Source of the DNA: Verrucomicrobiota bacterium
GTDB taxonomy: Bacteria; Verrucomicrobiota; Verrucomicrobiia; Chthoniobacterales; JAFAMB01
Assembly (NCBI GenBank): GCA_019247695.1
Contig: JAFBAP010000162.1
Span: forward strand, 1-44,185
Length of the DNA stretch: 44,185 nucleotides
Direction: 5' to 3'
Under the pieces are notes generated by a model. It ran no database searches and was not told the origin of the DNA. It saw nothing but the letters and a program-made list of their open reading frames with translations. Every line of letters starts with the position of its first letter. Position 1 is the stretch's first letter. The translations under genes and the position numbers were made by a program. Positions 8,269 through 16,247 of this stretch are shown one piece after another.

Positions 8269-10557
8269 ATGCTGCTGCCACGCCTGTTCCTCCTGTTGTC
8301 CCTCGCTGCCGCCGGTTTGAGTTTTGGTCAGCAGCGAACTCCTTTACAACCGGGCGCACCGGAGGCAGCGGGCGACGAAGCAGCGGCCAACGAGCCGAAA
8401 ACGTCGTACCAGGCCGTCAATGCCAGCATTGATTCCGTCCTGCAGCAATACGAAATGCTGACCGGCAAGATCTTGATCCGGGACAGCAATCTTGCGGCTA
8501 ACGCCTTGCCGCTGACCATATCGGTACCGACCCCGGTGCCGCGGGCGGAACTGGCGCGGCTGATCGAAGCCTCGCTGCTTCTGAACAATTACGCCCTCAT
8601 CCCGGCCTCCGAGCCGAACACGATGAAGGTCATCAACGTTAACACCGGAAAGAACCCGCGTAGCGAGGGCGTTCGCCTCTACTCCAGTCCGGAAGGGCTT
8701 CCTGAAGACGATCAGGTGATAAGCTACTATATGAACTTCCGGTACGTGAGCGCCAACGAGGCGCTCACGATCTTTCAGACGCACATTCTGCCCCGGGCGT
8801 ACACCGCGTTTGTGCCGGTCAGCAGTTCCCAAGCGCTGATCATCACGGAAAGCACGAGCGTGATCCGGCAGTTAATCACCCTCCAGCAGCTCATCGACGT
8901 GGCCCCGACCAAGACGGTAACGGAATTCGTTCACCTGGTCCGGGCCGACGCGGAACGGGTCGCCGAAACGCTGAACAAACTGCTGGGCGCGGAAACCGGC
9001 CGCCCGGCCGGTGCGGCCCCGGGACCGCAGCAGGGGGCTGGGGTTTCGCCGATCACCAATCCGGAAGGCGGGTTACTCGGTTCGAACGCGCAGCTGATCC
9101 CCGACACCCGCACCAATCGCATTCTGATCGTATGCCGGCCGCACAATTTGGCTTACCTGCGTAGGCTGGTGGTTGAATTTGACCAGGCTGCCGTCTCATT
9201 TCGCCCGCTCGAGTACCGGCTGCGCTACGTCTCAGCCGGGGAAGTCCTGCCCGTGCTGGCCGATCTGCTGAGCGAAGACCAGGGCAAAAACGGGCAGGGC
9301 GTCACTCCGGGCCAGCAGCTTCAGCAGAATCAGTCGCAAGGAGGCCAGAATCGCGGGGCGAATCTGTTTGGGGGCACGACCAACGCCAATTACGGCGGTT
9401 ATAACCCGGTCAGCGGTTCGGCCGGTTCGGTCGGAGCAGGCCAGGACCTGCTGCAGGAACCCAACGAACAACTCGGCCCGCAGGCAGTCATCGTCGGCAA
9501 AACCCGCATCATTTCAGATTCCAAGGATAACAAGATCCTCGTGATCGGCCCGCCTGAAAGCCTGTCAAAAGTCGAAGCGATTCTGACGAGGTTGGATCGG
9601 CGGCCGCAGCAGGTGTACCTCGCCACGGTGATCGGCCAGCTGCAGCTGACCAAAGACTTTGAGTTCGGCGTGGATTTCGCCCAGCTCTACCGGCACATCT
9701 CCGGGAACGGCACGGGGGTGGCCTCCTCGAATATCAACACCACCGCGGTGTCCAACGGGAACACCATCGTCGAGCCGTCCTCGCTTTCCAATGTAGGCAG
9801 CCTGGTGACGAACGCCATCGGCGGCGCCGCATCCGGCCTGGCCATCTACGGCAAGATTTCCGACGCGGTGGCCGTGCTGATCAAAGCACTCGATAACCGG
9901 GGCAACTTCAAGGTGCTCGCACGGCCGTCTATTTACACCGCGAACAATAAACGCGCCGTGATCTCGAGCGGGCAACGGGTGCCTGTACCCGAGTCGACCC
10001 TGTCGAATGTCAACACCAGCACGGTGACGAACACGAACCAGACCGCCGCGGTCTCCGCCACGATCACGTACGAGGATGTTGAACTCCGGCTGGAAGTGAT
10101 CCCGCTGATCAATTCCAACGGCGAAGTCACGCTCAAGATCGCCCAGATCAATGACTCGCTGGGTAACACCGTGAATATCTCGGGAAATAACGTGCCTGAG
10201 GTTAACAGCCAGCGGCTGACGACCACGGTAACCATCCCGAGCGGTGCGACCGTGGTGCTGGGGGGCTTGATCCAGGAAACTACCCAGAAAAACGACAACG
10301 GCATTCCCTACCTGGATCGCATTCCCTACCTGGGGAACCTGTTTAAAACTCATGGCGAGGTACGGAACCGTTCCGAGCTTCTGGTGTTCATCCAGCCTAC
10401 GGTGGTGAATGACGACACGCAGACGTTGCGCGCGAGTATCAAGGAAGAACGCCGCACCCGCGTCGGCCAGGATACCTATAACCTGGCGCATCCGAGCGAT
10501 TACGCCGCCGGCCCCGTCGATGAGCCGACGCCGAGACGCAATCTGCGTGGTAAGTGA
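8269..10557 (+). CDS. gspD: Type II secretion outer-membrane secretin GspD
   Basis: 762 aa. Signal peptide MLLPRLFLLLSLAAAGLSFG. An N0/STN-like domain (about 45-130) and ring-building N1-N3 domains follow. N1 covers about 145-210; N2 begins at FVHLVRADAERVAETLNKLLG; N3 begins at YRLRYVSAGEVLPVLADLL and contains a Gly/Gln/Asn-rich insertion (about 340-400). The secretin barrel domain has VELRLEVIPLIN, the signature VVLGGLIQE and IPYLDRIPYLGNLF, and ends with ELLVFIQPTVV. It forms the outer-membrane pore. GspE, GspF, GspO and a pilotin gene are absent from the window and must be elsewhere if the system works. Confidence 0.95.
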   Translation: MLLPRLFLLLSLAAAGLSFGQQRTPLQPGAPEAAGDEAAANEPKTSYQAVNASIDSVLQQYEMLTGKILIRDSNLAANALPLTISVPTPVPRAELARLIEASLLLNNYALIPASEPNTMKVINVNTGKNPRSEGVRLYSSPEGLPEDDQVISYYMNFRYVSANEALTIFQTHILPRAYTAFVPVSSSQALIITESTSVIRQLITLQQLIDVAPTKTVTEFVHLVRADAERVAETLNKLLGAETGRPAGAAPGPQQGAGVSPITNPEGGLLGSNAQLIPDTRTNRILIVCRPHNLAYLRRLVVEFDQAAVSFRPLEYRLRYVSAGEVLPVLADLLSEDQGKNGQGVTPGQQLQQNQSQGGQNRGANLFGGTTNANYGGYNPVSGSAGSVGAGQDLLQEPNEQLGPQAVIVGKTRIISDSKDNKILVIGPPESLSKVEAILTRLDRRPQQVYLATVIGQLQLTKDFEFGVDFAQLYRHISGNGTGVASSNINTTAVSNGNTIVEPSSLSNVGSLVTNAIGGAASGLAIYGKISDAVAVLIKALDNRGNFKVLARPSIYTANNKRAVISSGQRVPVPESTLSNVNTSTVTNTNQTAAVSATITYEDVELRLEVIPLINSNGEVTLKIAQINDSLGNTVNISGNNVPEVNSQRLTTTVTIPSGATVVLGGLIQETTQKNDNGIPYLDRIPYLGNLFKTHGEVRNRSELLVFIQPTVVNDDTQTLRASIKEERRTRVGQDTYNLAHPSDYAAGPVDEPTPRRNLRGK

Positions 10558-10585
10558 CCAGAAAACTTCACCGGCAAATGGTGTT

Positions 10586-11353
10586 GTGAGCGGCTGGGAT
10601 CCGGACCTGTACCTTCGCTTCGAGGCTTACCGCACCCGCGCGGCCGCCGATCTTTTAAGCCGGGTTGAACTTGAGGAACCCCGCTTCGTCGTGGATCTGG
10701 GTTGCGGCCCCGGCAACAGCACGGCCCTGCTCGCAAAACGCTGGCCGTCGGCCGCCATCACGGGCGTCGACAACTCGGCTGCGATGCTCGGGCGCGCCCG
10801 TGCGGCCTATCCGGGGATTAACTGGATCCAGGCCGACCTCGCCGGCTGGCGCCCGCCGGACCGTCAGGATTTCATTTTCGCAAATGCCTCCCTTCAATGG
10901 GTGCCGGATCACCGTCCGCTCCTGCAGGGCTTCTGTAACTCGCTGCGTACCGGCGGCGTCCTCGCTTTCCAGGTGCCTTCCATCCACCACCAACCGGCGG
11001 CGGAAGTCTATCACCGGTTGGCCGATACCCCGCCGTGGCGTGCCTTCCGTGTCCCCGATGAACGGCTGACCGTCGAGACCCCCTCCTTCTACCACGACGT
11101 TCTGGCATCCTGGTGCCGTCACGTCGAGATCTGGGAAACGGTCTACCACCACCTGCTCGAGAACCATGAGCAGATGGTGCTCTGGTACCGGAGTACCGGC
11201 CTGCGCCCCTTCCTGGAGAACCTGCCGGATGAAGCCGCGCGCTCAGCTTTTATCGGCGAACTGGTCAACCGTTACCGTGCACGTTTTCCCGCGCTGGCCG
11301 ACGGGCAAGTCCTGTTTCCCTTTCACCGCCTCTTTGTGCTCGCCACCCGGTAA
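10586..11353 (+). CDS. tam: Trans-aconitate 2-methyltransferase-like SAM methyltransferase
   Basis: About 255 aa, close to the E. coli Tam length. GTG 10586 gives an N-terminus (SGWDPDLYLRFEAYRTRAA) that aligns in style with Tam; a GTG at 10547 would overlap gspD. SAM-binding motif I is VDLGCGPGNST; FIFANASLQWVPDH is a Tam-typical motif IV region, and GLRPFLENL and the C-terminal FPFHRLFVLATR also fit. Known family reaction: methyl esterification of trans-aconitate, which relieves inhibition of aconitase. Downstream of the secretion operon but functionally unrelated to it. The stop is immediately followed by a mosaic repeat. Confidence 0.88.
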   Translation: MSGWDPDLYLRFEAYRTRAAADLLSRVELEEPRFVVDLGCGPGNSTALLAKRWPSAAITGVDNSAAMLGRARAAYPGINWIQADLAGWRPPDRQDFIFANASLQWVPDHRPLLQGFCNSLRTGGVLAFQVPSIHHQPAAEVYHRLADTPPWRAFRVPDERLTVETPSFYHDVLASWCRHVEIWETVYHHLLENHEQMVLWYRSTGLRPFLENLPDEAARSAFIGELVNRYRARFPALADGQVLFPFHRLFVLATR

Positions 11354-11355
11354 CG

Positions 11356-11604
11356 GGTTCGGAGTTCGGAGTTCGGAGTTCGGAGCGGCATCCTGGGGCG
11401 TGGATGCGAACGTCAATCTTCGAGTTGCCCAGGTCTTCTTAATCTGTGTCAATCTGTGTAATCTGTGGATGTTTTCTCTTTTCTGCGTCCGTCTGCGTGT
11501 TCTGCGGATGATTTAATCTTTCCTCCGTGGTCGCCGTGGCCCGCCGTGTTCGCCGTGTGAACTCTTACGTGGTGCCCGCCACACCCGCTGTGCCCGCCGT
11601 GTGA
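11356..11604. repeat. Composite mosaic repeat, most complete single copy
   Basis: Modules in order: four GTTCGGA-type heptamers; a linker of about 60 bases beginning CGGCATCCTGG; ATCTGTGT tandem units ending TGTGGATG; TTCTGCGT units ending GCGGATGATT; then CGCCGTGTTCGCCGTG-type units and a final CCGCCGTGTGA. The copy at 43994-44185 has the same order, including a recognisably related linker. It begins directly after the tam stop codon. No credible gene lies in it. The following 120 bases, up to the small lipoprotein, show nothing recognisable. Confidence 0.85.
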
Positions 11605-11724
11605 TCAGTTTTGTACCAGAACGATTTTGACAATGCCGGCGGCGATGATCAAACTGGCCACCTTTGCAGCGCCAAGGCCGTTTGTGCTTATTGTTTATCC
11701 CCCCTACCAGAGGTAATTAAAACT

Positions 11725-11898
11725 ATGTCGCGGATTATCTTTTTGATAGCGTCAGCAATTTCACTGGTCGCGTGCACACACGAGGAAGTCTACAACACCA
11801 CCCCGCCGCCATCGACCACTACGACCGTCAGGCGCACGACCACCGTAACGCAACCCGCGCCTGCCACGACGACCACCACTGTCGTGGCGCCGCAATAA
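11725..11898 (+). CDS. Small Thr-rich lipoprotein
   Basis: 57 aa. The N-terminus MSRIIFLIASAISLVAC is a short lipoprotein signal peptide with a lipobox (LVAC), so the mature protein would start at a lipidated Cys and be anchored in the membrane. The remainder is about 40 residues dominated by Thr, Pro and Val (TTTTVRRTTT-type), disordered-looking. AGAGGT about 10 bases upstream may be the ribosome binding site. The frame is open further upstream, but the signal peptide fixes the start. Function unknown; similar tiny lipoproteins are common in Gram-negative genomes. Confidence 0.68.
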   Translation: MSRIIFLIASAISLVACTHEEVYNTTPPPSTTTTVRRTTTVTQPAPATTTTTVVAPQ

Positions 11899-12040
11899 CG
11901 GTTTGCTGCTGGAGCGGAGGTGCCCGGTCGCGCCGCCGGAGGCGCACCCGGGGTGGTGTGCCGAATCCTGGCCTGGCGCAGGAACGCCGGGCTGACTTGA
12001 GGCTGCGTCGGGGGATAGGGAGGGGGCCAGGCCGCTGTTC

Positions 12041-14899
12041 TTACCCGAAGAGCGACTCCTCAATCCGCAAGTCGTAAGTGTAAGCCCCGGGTGCAGCCGC
12101 TTCCGCCGGCCGCCCGGGCCGGACGGAAGCTTCTTCCGGCGGGACTTCGTGGGCCGCCGAACCGTCGTACCGCCAGGCTTTCACGATCCGTTGGTCTTCG
12201 CGAGACACCACCGCCAACTCCAGCGGTAATTGCACGGCCAGACGCATGTGCAAGGAAGGGTAGAGCGCTGACTTGCGGAACCGAAACGCGGCGACCATGT
12301 CGCGCGCGTCCAGCTTTCGGAACGCGATTTCACGGTGATTCACATAGAGGACGTGCTGGTTGACCCAGTCGGTTTGAGCCACCGCTTCCCACCGCTCCAT
12401 TGACCCGTCGACAAAGCGGCTTGTGTTACCCCCTGCAGTCGGAACCTCGGCCAGCAGCGCCCATGCTTCGAGCGCCCTGCGCATCGTCATCGTCGAGTCC
12501 GGTTCCAGCAGAATCGGAAAGCGCCACCGCCAGATCTCTCGGAAAATGTGCGGATCAAATGCGATGCCGTACTGGGCAAGGTCGCTCAAGACGCCGGTGA
12601 GATCCTGCCACAGGAAGGCGGGCAAGAGGTACTGGTCGTGCAAGCGGTAACCCCAATCTTCCAGCGGCGCCCGGAATGGCCGGTCATGGAGGTAGCAGAA
12701 AAGGGCACGCCAAAGCAGGGCGATGGCCGACGACCACTCGGGATGGGGCAGACTTTCCAGGGCACGGAACTCCAGCAGGCCGCGCGCCCCGGACGGAAAC
12801 TGCCAGAATTTGTCGAAGCTTATCTCGCTTCGATGCGTGTTGCCGGAAAGGTCCGTATGCAGGTGGCGCACCAGTTCGTGAATTTCCTGGCGCCGATCAC
12901 CGCTTTCCAGGTTTTCGAGCTGGCGGTAGGCGAGTTCCAGGTCCAGCAGCAGCTTTCCGCTTTCGTCGGGACGCGGCGCCTGGGATGAGGGACCGACGTA
13001 TTGGCCCGTGAACAGGTAAGCTAACGCGGGGTGATGCTGCCAATAACGAAGGATGGAGGCCAGCCAGACCGGCCGCGTAAAGAACGGATTCTCCTCGAGG
13101 GAGGGCCCGCCGAAGAGAAGGTGGTTGCCGCCCCCGGTGCCTGCAGGGATGCTGCCCGGGCGTGCCGTCGTCAAACCGAGTTCAACGGCAATTTCCTGCA
13201 GCCGTTCCAACCACTGCCGGTACTCAACCCACGTCGGACAGGGCGGCAAATTCACTTCGAGGACGCCGGGATCAGCCGCAAACGAGATGACTGACCAGGA
13301 AGCCGGCAGATCGGGAGGTATGTAGCCTTGCCAACGGACCGGGACGGGTGCCGCGCGGCTGATGATTTGTAGCAAGCCCGCAAAAGGTTCGGGCAGCAGC
13401 GGGGGCAGAAAAATCGCCAGGCTTCCGCCTTGCGGCTCGATGACCAGGGCACGCTTTCTGATCGTGGAAGGCAAGTCGCCGAAAGGAAGGCGCAACCCTG
13501 CCGGTCCATCCGCCGCCGTTAACGTCAGCTTCGGCACACCCCAGTTTTCACCCGTCCACGCGTCGCCGGTGTGATCGAGGGGTAGAACCCAGGCGTGCGG
13601 ACGGTCGTCCGGCCCGGCGTGCGGATCCACCGCCGGCAGCCAGGGTCCGCTTACGCCCAGGGCATCGCCGATCGTTTGGCGGAACCGCTCGATCTCCTCC
13701 TGGGGTAATGCCGGAGACTCCCCGGAACAGGCCCGTTCAGGCAACGATCCTGCGGCCGCCGGATGGTCCATACGGATCACGTTGATCGCCCAACGCGGAT
13801 TGACCTCGCCCGGGTAAATCTTTCCAGGCGTGTAAAGGACCATCGATTCCGGCCATACCTTCTCCGCGATGATGTTCGCAAACCGGTACGCGTACTCCAA
13901 CTTTTCCGGTCCGACCGCTGCGTACGACCATTCCGGGCCTTCAGCCTTTTGCGGAATGAAGGTCGGTTCTCCGCCCATGGTAAGTTGAAGGCCGGCCCCT
14001 GCGAGGTTGGTCTCGACCCGGTGCGCAAGCGTTGTCAGATTCGATTCGGTAACCAATTGTATGTCCAGTTGGGCATCAAACACGCACGCAACCCGTTCTT
14101 GGCCGTAATAACTGCCTTCGATGGCCGCCACATCGATCATATTGACGCCTACCGCGGTCGGAATGAAGCGTTCATCGCAGAAAAATCCATTGGTAGGATC
14201 CAGCCCGACCCAGCCTGCGCCCGGCAGGTAGACCTCAATCCAGGCGTGCAGGCCGCGTTCGGCACGCCGGTCGGCCACCTCGACCTCGAATTCGCAAAAA
14301 AACCCGCTGACCAGCCGCACCGCCAGGCCCAGTTTGCGGAGCAGCACCGCACAGAGCAGCGCGGTATCCCGGCAGGCCCCGCACCTCAGCTCGAGGACTT
14401 CCTTCGGAGACCTGGCCTGCCCCTCGGGACGCACTTCATAGGCGATCCCGCGATGGAACGTACGCAACACGTCCAGCAGCATTTCCACCGTGCCGTGTTT
14501 GCCGTTTAACGACCAGATCTCATCCGTGTTGGCGTCGTCCTCCGGCCTGACCGTCCGGAAAGGGCCCAGCACCTGCCTCTCGTCTTCACTGTATTTGAAC
14601 GGGAACTCAACGGCATGGCCGGCCAGCAGAAAATGAAAAGGATTGCGCGGCCCGATTTCCAGTTCGAGCTGCACACCGATTTCGAGCAATGAACCCGGGC
14701 TCTGCAGAACGCATTTCGCGATCAGATTATCAAAGAGATCCCGCCGGTACTGGACGTCGGCAGGCAGGTTCACGATCGTCTGAAGCCGGTGCGTCACGAG
14801 CGCCTGGTCCGTCCTTGGCAACAACCGGACGGTTTGCGGTGAAAAACTTACCGCTTTTACGTACCGGTACCGCATCACGTTCGAGATCTGGACTCGCAT
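12041..14899 (-). CDS. Transglutaminase-like / DUF2126 large protein
   Basis: About 952 aa. The frame extends 72 codons upstream through a mosaic repeat, so the ATG at 14899 (MRVQISNVMRYRYVKAVSFSP) is preferred. Domain order: bacterial transglutaminase N-terminal beta domain (1-150); transglutaminase-like cysteine-protease fold with catalytic Cys in LRCGACRDTALLC, His in GLHAWIEVYLPG and Asp in LDPTNGF (about 185-280); then a long DUF2126 region starting QLTMGGEPTF. This architecture is known from clusters with circularly permuted ATP-grasp and alpha-E proteins, where a peptide-bond-forming or tagging role has been proposed from gene neighbourhood but not settled. It is the last gene of a three-gene minus-strand cluster. 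The 3' end faces the small lipoprotein gene. Confidence 0.9.
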   Translation of the reverse strand: MRVQISNVMRYRYVKAVSFSPQTVRLLPRTDQALVTHRLQTIVNLPADVQYRRDLFDNLIAKCVLQSPGSLLEIGVQLELEIGPRNPFHFLLAGHAVEFPFKYSEDERQVLGPFRTVRPEDDANTDEIWSLNGKHGTVEMLLDVLRTFHRGIAYEVRPEGQARSPKEVLELRCGACRDTALLCAVLLRKLGLAVRLVSGFFCEFEVEVADRRAERGLHAWIEVYLPGAGWVGLDPTNGFFCDERFIPTAVGVNMIDVAAIEGSYYGQERVACVFDAQLDIQLVTESNLTTLAHRVETNLAGAGLQLTMGGEPTFIPQKAEGPEWSYAAVGPEKLEYAYRFANIIAEKVWPESMVLYTPGKIYPGEVNPRWAINVIRMDHPAAAGSLPERACSGESPALPQEEIERFRQTIGDALGVSGPWLPAVDPHAGPDDRPHAWVLPLDHTGDAWTGENWGVPKLTLTAADGPAGLRLPFGDLPSTIRKRALVIEPQGGSLAIFLPPLLPEPFAGLLQIISRAAPVPVRWQGYIPPDLPASWSVISFAADPGVLEVNLPPCPTWVEYRQWLERLQEIAVELGLTTARPGSIPAGTGGGNHLLFGGPSLEENPFFTRPVWLASILRYWQHHPALAYLFTGQYVGPSSQAPRPDESGKLLLDLELAYRQLENLESGDRRQEIHELVRHLHTDLSGNTHRSEISFDKFWQFPSGARGLLEFRALESLPHPEWSSAIALLWRALFCYLHDRPFRAPLEDWGYRLHDQYLLPAFLWQDLTGVLSDLAQYGIAFDPHIFREIWRWRFPILLEPDSTMTMRRALEAWALLAEVPTAGGNTSRFVDGSMERWEAVAQTDWVNQHVLYVNHREIAFRKLDARDMVAAFRFRKSALYPSLHMRLAVQLPLELAVVSREDQRIVKAWRYDGSAAHEVPPEEASVRPGRPAEAAAPGAYTYDLRIEESLFG

Positions 14900-14914
14900 G
14901 GCCGCAATAAGAAG

Positions 14915-15282
14915 AATGCCGCGAATGCCACAAGCGGAAAAATGCCACGGCAGAAAATGCCACAAATGCCACAAGTGAAAAAACGCCACAAATGAAGAAG
15001 CGGCGGGTAACGCGTAACGGGTAACGAATAGGGAGTGGCGGGTGTATCTTGGGGAAGCGCCGCCCATGTCAAGTCTCTCGTTTCTCTTCCCGTGTGCGAC
15101 GCTAATGCGTGTCAATCTTGATTACCCATAGGATCTGTGGACCTCTTCTCTGCGTATTCTGCAGACATTTTCGCTTTCCCGCCACCCGCCACCCGCCACC
15201 CGCTACCCGTTACGCGACACCCGACACTCTCTTCCATTTGTGGCATTTTCCGCCGCGGCATTCCTTCACCGGAACAGCCTTT
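14915..15282. repeat. Composite mosaic repeat between two transglutaminase genes
   Basis: Left arm: several AATGCCACAAATG-type units (14915-14995) followed by GGGTAACGCGTAACGGG-type units (15003-15028). Right arm in reverse order and complement: CCCGCCACCCGC and CCCGTTACGCG units (15178-15230), then TTTGTGGCATT units (15235-15275). The core (about 15108-15170) holds a degenerate ATCTGTGG and TCTGCGTATTCTGC module. The whole is an imperfect palindrome of about 365 bases that fills the gap between two genes otherwise expected to be co-transcribed. The right edge reaches the last codons of the upstream transglutaminase gene. Confidence 0.8.
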
Positions 15283-16141
15283 TCACCTTGACGCGTACCT
15301 TCAGCACTTGCCGGCCCGAGCTCTTGAACGTGCCGCGGATCGGCGATGCCTCGCGCGCGTCGCGGCCGAACGACACCGCGATGTGCTGCTCGCCGCACCA
15401 CCGGTCGTTCGTCGGGTCTAATGCCACCCAGGTCTGGCCCGGGACAAGGATTTCAACCCAGGCGTGCGTGGCGACCGATCCCACCAGCCAGACCCGTCCT
15501 TTGGCCGCTTCGCTCGGCGGGGTCGTTTCGATGTAGCCGCACACGTACCGCGACGGAAGCCCCGCGGTCCTCGTCACGCTGAGCATCACGTGTGCAAAAT
15601 CCTGGCAGACGCCCGCGCGCTGTTTCCAGATCCTGCCGAGGTCGGTCGAAAACTCGGTCGATCCTGAGTGGTACTTGAACTGGGCGTAAATTGCGTGGTT
15701 AAGCGCTTCTAACCCTGGGCCGAGCGCGGCGTTACCGCCCAGGTAGCGTCTTGCCCACTGCGTTGCGTCACGACCGATCTTCACCATGCCGGTCGGCTGC
15801 AGGTAGTCATACGTGAACGGCAGGGCGTGCGTCAGAATCTGCCGCGCCTCCTGGATCGGGATTTCCAGGCCGGCGGCGGGGAGCCGGGCCGGGAGGGTCT
15901 CGACCACGGCTTCGCTCCTCACCGTCAGTCGCGAGTGCCGGTAAGGAACGGAAACCACGCTGGTCTCATTTCCAAAGTAATCCTTGTAACTGGAAGACCT
16001 TGCGTCCGGTTGCAGCTGGATCCGGTGGGACTCGAGCCGCTGGTTCTCCCGTTGGGGCGGCGTCAGCCGCAGTTCGAGGTGCGCTTCAGCAACCGGTGCG
16101 GTGTATCGATAGTCGGTCACGTGAGTCACCCGAAAGCGCAT
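15266..16141 (-). CDS. Transglutaminase-like cysteine peptidase-fold protein
   Basis: 291 aa, the standard length of this stand-alone family. N-terminal beta domain (MRFRVTHVTDYRYTAPV) is the bacterial transglutaminase N domain. Catalytic triad visible: Cys in RAGVCQDFAHVML, His in ATHAWVEILVPG and Asp in LDPTNDRW. Known neighbours of this family include circularly permuted ATP-grasp and alpha-E proteins, as here. No signal peptide, so a cytoplasmic role is expected. The gap of about 105 bases to the ATP-grasp gene suggests co-transcription; the large repeat separates it from the third gene. Confidence 0.92.
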   Translation of the reverse strand: MRFRVTHVTDYRYTAPVAEAHLELRLTPPQRENQRLESHRIQLQPDARSSSYKDYFGNETSVVSVPYRHSRLTVRSEAVVETLPARLPAAGLEIPIQEARQILTHALPFTYDYLQPTGMVKIGRDATQWARRYLGGNAALGPGLEALNHAIYAQFKYHSGSTEFSTDLGRIWKQRAGVCQDFAHVMLSVTRTAGLPSRYVCGYIETTPPSEAAKGRVWLVGSVATHAWVEILVPGQTWVALDPTNDRWCGEQHIAVSFGRDAREASPIRGTFKSSGRQVLKVRVKVKRLFR

Positions 16142-16247
16142 AAGCGGGCAACATTACCCTATCCGGCCGAAGCGAAAACCCCTAGTTTGGGGTCCGGCCG
16201 TGGAAAGGGGGTGCGTGCGCGGCCTCCGGCTTCGCGTTTCGGGGTCT

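Noticed and set aside
11899-12040. Terminator between the small lipoprotein and the DUF2126 gene
   Set aside because: GC-rich sequence with partial stems only, and no U-tract on either strand.
14900-15115. Extended N-terminus of the DUF2126 protein
   Set aside because: Its translation (FHLWHLWHF-type) is repeat sequence; the ATG at 14899 gives the proper transglutaminase N domain.
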